Below, in pieces: positions 57,948 to 64,000 of a stretch of DNA of 64,000 nucleotides; positions within the stretch are counted from its first letter, which is position 1; each line of letters begins with the position of its first letter. Below the pieces are notes generated by a model. The model was not told the origin of the DNA. It saw only the letters and a program-made list of their open reading frames with translations, and ran no database searches. The stretch is from Desulfuromonadales bacterium (GTDB lineage: Bacteria; Desulfobacterota; Desulfuromonadia; Desulfuromonadales; JAGXHI01). The stretch covers positions 1-64,000 of the forward strand of contig JAGXHI010000039.1 of NCBI GenBank assembly GCA_024636295.1, given 5' to 3'. The position numbers and the translations under genes were made by a program.

Positions 57948-60686
57948 TCACGGGGCCTCCGATACCACGTACGGTCTCATCATCTCGTTATCTTCATGCT
58001 CGACGATATGGCAGTGCCAGACGTAAAGCCCGGGGAGATCGAATGTGGCCCGAACCCGGGTGATTTCACCCGGATAGGCGATCACCGTGTCCTTGAAGCC
58101 GGACTCCCATGGCTGCGTACTGCCGTTAGGACTCGGGGCGCCGTCAAAGAGCCGGCGCTCGACAACTTCAAAGCGCACCAGGTGCAGGTGAATCGGATGG
58201 GCGTCCGCGGTGAAATTGTAAATGTCCCATTCTTCGGTGGGCGCCACCCCATTGACGATCTGAGGATTTTCCGTCACCTGGATGAAGACTGAGCTGCCGT
58301 CCTGCATCTTGACCTCGACGGGCGTGCTGGCGCCTGTTCTGTCGGTCCACTTGAGTGCAATCCCGGCCGGATTCAGAGGGTCGGTCAGGTCCACCGTGCC
58401 GAGAAGAGCCGCTGTCGGTCCGAAAGGGAGACCTCCCGCCGCCTCACAATTTTCATGGAAATTTTCGGGGTCGATGCCGTTTATCTGGGTCACAGGTATC
58501 GCCGGGACAAATTCACCCTCATCGGCGTCGAAAACGGCATTGACGCAGACCTGGGTCGATTCCTCTTCATTGAGAGAGATGCTCCGGAGGATATCCGTGT
58601 CGCCGAGGCCGGATTCGCTGCTCAGGACAAGGTTTTCCGGTGCGGTCGCCGGGGTGGCGCCCGTCGGATCGGTAGGACTGGCGCCGCTCAGAGTTGAATT
58701 TACGACGAACTGCATGACCTGCCCCGTTGTAGCCGGATCGGCCACATCCGTTTCCCCGGAAAGTCCGTCGAAACCGCCAAAGGGGGCATCGGGGGCGGTA
58801 TTGACCATTCGGACGACTGTCCCGGCGGGAATGCCTGAAAAATCGACTATGACGTCCGCCCTCTCGGCCAGCCCCATCAGCAGGGCCTGGTCCGGATCGG
58901 AGGACGCCAGCGAGGCAGGAAAAGATCCGTCCCCCGGCAGCGGGGTGGCAAAACCGGTAGTTACTCTCACGACCTGCGGCAGGGCTCCCTGATCGGCGCC
59001 GATCTGATAAAAAGGAATCTCCTGATCCGGATCGATACGACCCGTGGTTGGGTCGACCACAAAAAGCGCCAGATTAAGAAAGCGGGAATTACAGCCGTTA
59101 AGCAGGCGGAAACGGTACCGGGCTTGAGCCACCTCCAGGCGAGGCCAGCTGACGCCGTTGACGACCATGACGTTGAAGAACGCCTCTGGATTCCAGGTCG
59201 GCAGGACATCCGTCGCCGGAGAAAAGTTGATCTGCAGATCGTCCGGATCGAGCCCTTCGAAGAAGGCCCTTTTCCGGGGATAGAAAAGAGACCCGTCCGC
59301 GTTGAAGGAACGGTCCTGGATGACAAGGGGAATCTCCCGCACGGCATTGCGTCTCGCTTCTCCCGGGACATTCAGGTCCAGAACAGCGTCTTCGACTACC
59401 GGCGCCGGACCGGGAAGAATCCCGTCATTCGGTATCTGGGTGCTCTGATCATCGGCCGTATCGGGCACAACTTCCCCGGCCACTGGAGCATGATCGCCGC
59501 GGATCAACCAGAAACCGGCAGGCCCTGCATAAACGTTGAGACGGGTCATCCCGAGAGTGTGATCGTGATACCAGAGGGTCGTGGCCGGCTGATCATTTCG
59601 ATAAAGATAATCGGCGTATCCCAGGCTCCCTGGATTCGCACCGGTTGAATCGTCGAAAAGCTGCCCGCTGGTCGCATAACGAGCCGGAATGTTGTTTCCC
59701 GCCGGCAACCACCAGGCTTCCGGATAGCCGTCGCTGTGCCCTTCGACATGCGCGCCATGGACGTGCGTGACGATAGGAACCGGACCCTCGTAGTAACCGG
59801 GATCCACCCCCATGCAATCCGTTCCTACGCTTCCGTCGGAGCAGACTTGGGGGGGATTGGCCCAGTGCACCGTCTGATCTACCGGCAGGAGGTGGGGCAG
59901 ATAATTGCCCTGGTCATCGACCAGATCGTTGATCCAGCGAACCCTCACAGGCACATCGGCCCGAGTCTCGAGGGTATAGGCCGGATAATTGAACTGGGAA
60001 TTCGGGGCGGGCGCAATGCCGTGGCCTCCTCCGAGTTCCGTGGAATCGGGAGCAGGATCCGCCGCAGGGCCATAGCTCCAGACGGTAGTCGCCGGAAACC
60101 CGTCGGAGCGGCCGTTAATGGAGTTCCAGATCCCGCCCGGAAGAATCTGCTGCTGGAACTGGCGCACCGCGATCTCGTAGTTGTTCTCCGTGCCGTTATT
60201 GTTCATCACAGGAGGAATGACCAGGGGCGTTATATACTTGGGAATAGTGAGTGGATCGAGTGTGCCGCCCGCCAGTGCCGCAGTGGGATCGGCGGAGGCA
60301 TCCTTCTGAACCGTAACCTGCACCAAATCGCTTTTTTCCTTCTTGCCATCGCTGACGGTGAAGGTCAGGTTGTGGACCCCGATCTGATCATAGGTCGGAA
60401 TCCAGGTGAAGTCGCCGGTGGAGGCATCTATCGAGGCATTAGCGGGATTCCCGCTGACGGAATAGACCAGAGAGTCCGCCTTATCGGGATCGCTGCCGTC
60501 GACGGAAAATGCCAGGGTGTTCCCCTGAACCACCGACTGGGCGGTGGGAACGGTGAGTACAGGAGCGGTGTTGAGGGAGGGTGTTTTGTCTCCACCGCCA
60601 TCGCCGTTGCAGCCCACCAGACCAAGGACCAGAATCAGAAGCAGGGCCGGAGCGACGCCTTGCCAAAGAACATCCTTCCTTTTCAT
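57948..60686 (-). CDS. Lipoprotein multicopper oxidase with cadherin-like N-domain
   Basis: A 912-residue exported enzyme. LVLGLVGC is a lipobox, with the lipid-bearing Cys at 26. Residues about 40-128 form a cadherin/Ig-like domain (VDGSDPDKADSLVYSVSGNP, IGVHNLTFTVSDG). Then copper sites: HVHGAHVEGHSDG, WYHDHTLGMTRLNVYAG, ADAHPIHLHLVRFE and the type 1 site HCHIVEHEDNEMM. It oxidises a metal or organic substrate using oxygen and is likely outer-membrane bound. It resembles OmpB-type oxidases of Geobacter, linked to metal reduction. AAGGAGGAG precedes ATG 60686. Confidence 0.92.
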   Translation of the reverse strand: MKRKDVLWQGVAPALLLILVLGLVGCNGDGGGDKTPSLNTAPVLTVPTAQSVVQGNTLAFSVDGSDPDKADSLVYSVSGNPANASIDASTGDFTWIPTYDQIGVHNLTFTVSDGKKEKSDLVQVTVQKDASADPTAALAGGTLDPLTIPKYITPLVIPPVMNNNGTENNYEIAVRQFQQQILPGGIWNSINGRSDGFPATTVWSYGPAADPAPDSTELGGGHGIAPAPNSQFNYPAYTLETRADVPVRVRWINDLVDDQGNYLPHLLPVDQTVHWANPPQVCSDGSVGTDCMGVDPGYYEGPVPIVTHVHGAHVEGHSDGYPEAWWLPAGNNIPARYATSGQLFDDSTGANPGSLGYADYLYRNDQPATTLWYHDHTLGMTRLNVYAGPAGFWLIRGDHAPVAGEVVPDTADDQSTQIPNDGILPGPAPVVEDAVLDLNVPGEARRNAVREIPLVIQDRSFNADGSLFYPRKRAFFEGLDPDDLQINFSPATDVLPTWNPEAFFNVMVVNGVSWPRLEVAQARYRFRLLNGCNSRFLNLALFVVDPTTGRIDPDQEIPFYQIGADQGALPQVVRVTTGFATPLPGDGSFPASLASSDPDQALLMGLAERADVIVDFSGIPAGTVVRMVNTAPDAPFGGFDGLSGETDVADPATTGQVMQFVVNSTLSGASPTDPTGATPATAPENLVLSSESGLGDTDILRSISLNEEESTQVCVNAVFDADEGEFVPAIPVTQINGIDPENFHENCEAAGGLPFGPTAALLGTVDLTDPLNPAGIALKWTDRTGASTPVEVKMQDGSSVFIQVTENPQIVNGVAPTEEWDIYNFTADAHPIHLHLVRFEVVERRLFDGAPSPNGSTQPWESGFKDTVIAYPGEITRVRATFDLPGLYVWHCHIVEHEDNEMMRPYVVSEAP

Positions 60687-61266
60687 AATACTCCTCCTTG
60701 ATTGAAAGTCTCGAGTTCGGAAATTTCATGATCCAGCCCAGAGAATTTTCACATCATTTGGGCATTGATGCAGGTACACATGCCCATCATTCCAGAATGG
60801 ACTGGCGATATACCAATACAAATTTTTATAGTCTGACAATCAGAATAATAAGGGCAAGATTAATGGATGTTTTCAGTAAAAAACAGAAATTGTTATTTTT
60901 ATCCAATCATTTGGAAAAGAATAGCAAAAGAATAATCTTTCTGCAAGCGCTTGCCAGAAATTTCCCAGCAAAACCCTCACAATTAGAGATTTCCAAACAT
61001 TGTCGGGCTCGGGAATGTCGCGCATAATGCACCGATTTCACGAATGGAGGCCCTACGCAACTTGAGAACCATTGACGATATTCCCGCTCCCATCAAAAGA
61101 GCAGGAAAACGGTTTTCAACTTGGGCTCCGGATTGCTCTCGCCGATGACATCAACAGCTGAGCGTGGAATCAGATGAAGGGTTGCTGCTCGTTTTGGTCA
61201 AAAAGAAGGGAGAATCGAAAGGTGCAACGAAGACTGGGCGGCAGGGGGGGCATGAGGATGTTAAGA
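60687..61266. other. Gene-free interval upstream of the multicopper oxidase
   Basis: About 580 bases, AT-rich from 60780 to 60990. I find no gene, RNA or clear promoter that I can support. An open frame at 60698-61027 lacks a Shine-Dalgarno and family similarity. Confidence 0.6.
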
Positions 61267-62136
61267 TCAGGATATTCTTTGATGGAGTTTCTTCAACGCC
61301 CGGCGGATCTCCTCCATGCAGGCGACAGGCACCCGGAGATTGCCCCTGCTGCCTCCGATGGTCAGTGACTCTCCTTCCAGCCCGTGGAAATCGGTGCCTC
61401 CAGTGACGAGAAGCCCGCGGCGCCGGGCCTGGGTGATCATCCAGTCGATGTCCTCGTTGTCCGCCCCGTTGTTCCAGGCTTCCACCCCATCGAGTCCCAA
61501 GGGGAGAAAAGCATCCAGGAGACCCTCGAGCACAGGCCGCTCTGGATGGATGAACGGCGGATGCGCAAGCACGGCGATACCGCCGGCTCGATGCACCAGG
61601 TCGATCGCCTCCTTGATAGGAAAGTACCTTTTAGGGACGTTGCAGGGAACCAGGTACTGCCGGAAGGCCTCTTCGTTCGTTCGGACATACCCCTTTTCCA
61701 GGAGCGCCATGGCGATGTGCGGGCGACCGAATGTCCCTCCCGCAAGCGCCTGGACCCGGAAGAACTCAATGGGGTCCCTTTTCTCCTGGCGAAGCCTGCG
61801 GTTTACCCGCTCGACCACCTGTTCATTTCGCGTTTTCCGAAAGGTGCGAAATTCCTCCAGCGATCGGCACAACTCAGGATCGCTCGGGTCGAATCCGTAG
61901 CCGAGAAGGTGAATGTCATAGTATTCGCCCCACTGCACCGAGAGTTCCACGCCGGACAGGATTTCAATCCCGCATTCGCTCCCCGCTGCCTCCGCCTCGG
62001 CAGTGCCGTCCACGTTGTCATGATCGCAGACCGCCGCGGCGGCAAAACCAGCCTGCGCCGCCATGCGAACCACCTCCCTCGGGGAGTATGCCCCGTCGGA
62101 ATAGGTGCTGTGCAGATGCAGATCGATATATTTCAT
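61267..62136 (-). CDS. PHP-domain phosphoesterase (YciV/RNase AM-like)
   Basis: A 289-residue PHP-fold metal enzyme. YIDLHLHSTYSDGAYSPREVV holds the HxH motif, AAAVCDHDNVDGTAEA the second metal site, and VLSGVELSVQWGEYYDIHLLGYGF the third; GGIAVLAHP and LLVTGGTDFHG complete it. The length and pattern match the YciV group (5'-3' ribonuclease or nucleotide phosphoesterase). ATG 62136 has GGA upstream. It lies 148 bases downstream of tex and may share its operon. Confidence 0.88.
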   Translation of the reverse strand: MKYIDLHLHSTYSDGAYSPREVVRMAAQAGFAAAAVCDHDNVDGTAEAEAAGSECGIEILSGVELSVQWGEYYDIHLLGYGFDPSDPELCRSLEEFRTFRKTRNEQVVERVNRRLRQEKRDPIEFFRVQALAGGTFGRPHIAMALLEKGYVRTNEEAFRQYLVPCNVPKRYFPIKEAIDLVHRAGGIAVLAHPPFIHPERPVLEGLLDAFLPLGLDGVEAWNNGADNEDIDWMITQARRRGLLVTGGTDFHGLEGESLTIGGSRGNLRVPVACMEEIRRALKKLHQRIS

Positions 62137-62283
62137 CGTTTTTCCATCAAAAATGACTTTCACCACGGAGGCGCGGGGGCGCTCCATTGGCCTGAGCGGT
62201 TTTGGTGTTTTCCCGCATTAGCTATGGAAATAGATATAATTCCGGCTTTTCTCAGCGCCTCCGTGACTCCGTGGTGAATGATT

Positions 62284-64000
62284 TTACCGCTTTTTGACCC
62301 GAAAACCCGCCTTTTCCCAGGCGCGCGGATCCGCAGCATTCTTCTTCGTCTCCCTGGCCGGCGCCGGTTTCTTCTGATCCGCACCTCCGGGCGCCGCCTC
62401 CTTCATGGAAAGAGCGATCCGGCGCCGGGGAAGGTCCACCGAGAGGATCTTGACCTGCACGATATCCCCCACTTTTACCACTTCGTTGGGATCTTTGATG
62501 AAACGGTTCGCCAGATGACTGATATGCACAAGTCCGTCCTGGTGAACGCCGATATCGACGAAAGCGCCAAAGGCGGTTACATTGGTGATAATCCCGGGCA
62601 GGAGCAGCCCCTCCCGGAGATCCTGCATCTCTCGGATATCCTCCCGGAACTGCACCGTCCGGAATTCCTCGCGGGGATCCCTCCCCGGCTTCTTGATCTC
62701 TCCCACGATATCCCTCAGCGTGGGAAGACCGGCCTCCTCGGTCGCGTAACTCTCCAGATCGATGCCATCCAGCCGTTCCGAATGCTCGATCAGATCTCCG
62801 ACGGTGCAGCCGAGGTCGTCCGCCATCCTTTTGACAAGAGCGTAGCGCTCGGGGTGAACGGCTGTATTGTCCAGAGGATTCTCCCCGCTCCGAATTCGGA
62901 GAAAACCCGCCGATTGCTCGAAGGCCTTCGCTCCGAACCGGGGTACTGCGAGAAGTTTTTTCCGTGATGTGAAGGAACCGTTTTCGTCGCGGTGGCGAAC
63001 GATCGCCCGCGCCAGTGATTCCCCGATGCCGGAAACATAGTTGAGAAGCGCATGGGAGGCCGTATTCAGGTCAACCCCCACATAATTCACGCAGCTCTCC
63101 ACGACGGACTCCAGCGCCTTCTTCAACCGTCCCTGATTGACGTCGTGCTGATACTGCCCCACCCCGATACTCTTGGGATCGATCTTCACCAGTTCCGCAA
63201 GAGGATCCTGCAGTCGGCGGGCGATCGAAATCGCGCCGCGTATCGTGATATCCAGGTCGGGGAATTCCTCCCGAGCGATATCCGAGGCGGAATAGACGCT
63301 CGCGCCCGCCTCGTTGACCATCACAACCGGCATGGAGAGTCCCGACTCCTTCAGGGCATCCCGCACGAATTGTTCCATTTCCCGGCTTGCGGTGCCGTTG
63401 CCGATGGCGATCATTTCGATCCGATGCGTCGCGATGAGCCTGAGAAGATCTTTCCCGGCCTGTGCGACCCTGTTCCCTCCCGTATGGGGGTAAATCGTGG
63501 CATGTTCCAGAAAGCGTCCCGTTTCGCTCACCGTGGCCAGTTTCGATCCGGTCCTCAGCCCGGGATCTACTCCGAGCACCCGTTTGCCCCCCGCGGGCGG
63601 GCTGAGAAGAAGATTCTTCAGATTGTCCGCAAATACCTCGATGGCCGTATCGTCGGCCTTCCTTCTCGCCTCCAGTCGAAGCTCGACTTCGATGGAAGGG
63701 GCCAGCAGGCGCCGATAGGCATCGAAGGCGACCTCTTCCAGAAAAGGACGAAAAACGCTTTCCCCCCGCACCAGCCTTCCCCGCAGGATATGCAGGATCT
63801 CATCTTCAGGCGCCTCAAGTGAAAGTCGCAGAACCTCCTCTTTTTCCCCACGGCGCATGGCCAGCATCCGATGGGAGGGTATGTCCTTAAGGGGCTCGCG
63901 ATAATCCTCATACATCTGGAACTTGGAGGTGTTCACGTCCTGGTCGGGAGTCAGTTTCGCACAGAAGACTCCCTGCTCCCAGGTGTGACGGCGCACATTC
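62284..64000 (-). CDS. tex: Tex-family RNA-binding protein (5' end outside window)
   Basis: Frame open to the window edge; the N-terminal third lies beyond it. The C-terminal part carries YqgF-like nuclease fold (KRVLGVDPGLRTGSKLATVS), the HhH pair (NYVSGIGESLARAIVRHRDENGSF), and an S1 RNA-binding domain at the end (GIITNVTAFGAFVDIGVHQDGLVHISHLA). Tex binds RNA and supports transcription. It is conserved in most bacteria. Confidence 0.95.
   Translation of the reverse strand, partial: NVRRHTWEQGVFCAKLTPDQDVNTSKFQMYEDYREPLKDIPSHRMLAMRRGEKEEVLRLSLEAPEDEILHILRGRLVRGESVFRPFLEEVAFDAYRRLLAPSIEVELRLEARRKADDTAIEVFADNLKNLLLSPPAGGKRVLGVDPGLRTGSKLATVSETGRFLEHATIYPHTGGNRVAQAGKDLLRLIATHRIEMIAIGNGTASREMEQFVRDALKESGLSMPVVMVNEAGASVYSASDIAREEFPDLDITIRGAISIARRLQDPLAELVKIDPKSIGVGQYQHDVNQGRLKKALESVVESCVNYVGVDLNTASHALLNYVSGIGESLARAIVRHRDENGSFTSRKKLLAVPRFGAKAFEQSAGFLRIRSGENPLDNTAVHPERYALVKRMADDLGCTVGDLIEHSERLDGIDLESYATEEAGLPTLRDIVGEIKKPGRDPREEFRTVQFREDIREMQDLREGLLLPGIITNVTAFGAFVDIGVHQDGLVHISHLANRFIKDPNEVVKVGDIVQVKILSVDLPRRRIALSMKEAAPGGADQKKPAPARETKKNAADPRAWEKAGFRVKKR

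Noticed and set aside
60698..61027. 109-codon frame upstream of the multicopper oxidase
   Set aside because: No Shine-Dalgarno, biased composition and no similarity.

Overview
The window looks like a chromosomal segment of a GC-rich Gram-negative anaerobe of the Desulfuromonas/Geobacter type (Desulfuromonadota). This is an inference from the gene set: a PutA proline degrader, a lipoprotein multicopper oxidase, a TRAP transporter, a DUF3015/DUF4105 pair, GH65 phosphorylases and Tex. About 26.7 kb of a lambda-like siphoviral prophage adjoins about 37 kb of host genes. The prophage's left end (integrase, repressor, small terminase) lies outside the window.

Prophage, 1-26,736, all on the + strand. 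Order: large terminase (5' end missing); an excisionase-like protein; a ParB-domain gene broken by an in-frame TAA; a methyltransferase-fold protein; two accessory cassettes, each with its own promoter and a shared structured leader (3617-4130 and 5173-6042); a radical SAM protein; several small unknown proteins. The head module follows (gpW/DUF6148-like, portal, ClpP-like protease with nested scaffold, decoration protein, major capsid protein, head-tail joining), then lysis (coiled-coil membrane protein, SLT-type lysin, Cys-rich peptide, DUF1353) and tail (terminator, tube, chaperone with an A AAA AAC -1 frameshift site, tape measure, tip proteins). The module ends in a diversity-generating retroelement (DGR): a C-type-lectin-like variable protein (23763-25355) followed by one ORF (25381-26328) in which an Avd-like accessory protein is fused in frame to the C-terminal half of a reverse transcriptase. 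The fusion lacks RT motifs 1-3, and no template repeat is visible, so the DGR looks frozen. A bidirectional terminator and tRNA-Arg/tRNA-Pro genes (- strand) mark the likely prophage/host border.

Host region, 26,737-64,000. (i) beta-phosphoglucomutase and a GH65 phosphorylase, a disaccharide phosphorolysis pair. (ii) On the - strand, PutA with a PaaI-type thioesterase, and a P-type ATPase translationally coupled to a PsiE-like protein. (iii) DUF3015 and DUF4105, overlapping. (iv) An unknown 743-residue protein with operator-like repeats upstream. (v) An aldehyde/alcohol dehydrogenase fusion followed by a complete DctP-DctQ-DctM TRAP transporter. (vi) A BrnT/BrnA toxin-antitoxin pair, an orphan CRISPR repeat, a ferric-reductase-like flavocytochrome and a 29-residue membrane peptide. 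(vii) GAPDH with a P-type ATPase fragment overlapping its stop, an ExoD fragment, a second GH65 enzyme, class I fructose-bisphosphate aldolase, a truncated membrane protein and a multicopper oxidase. (viii) A PHP-domain phosphoesterase and the 3' part of tex.

The most distinctive signals are the Avd-RT fusion with its A-mutagenesis footprint, the duplicated two-hairpin leader with promoter, and five intergenic tracts of 7-bp tandem repeats of differing unit placed just before phage ribosome-binding sites.
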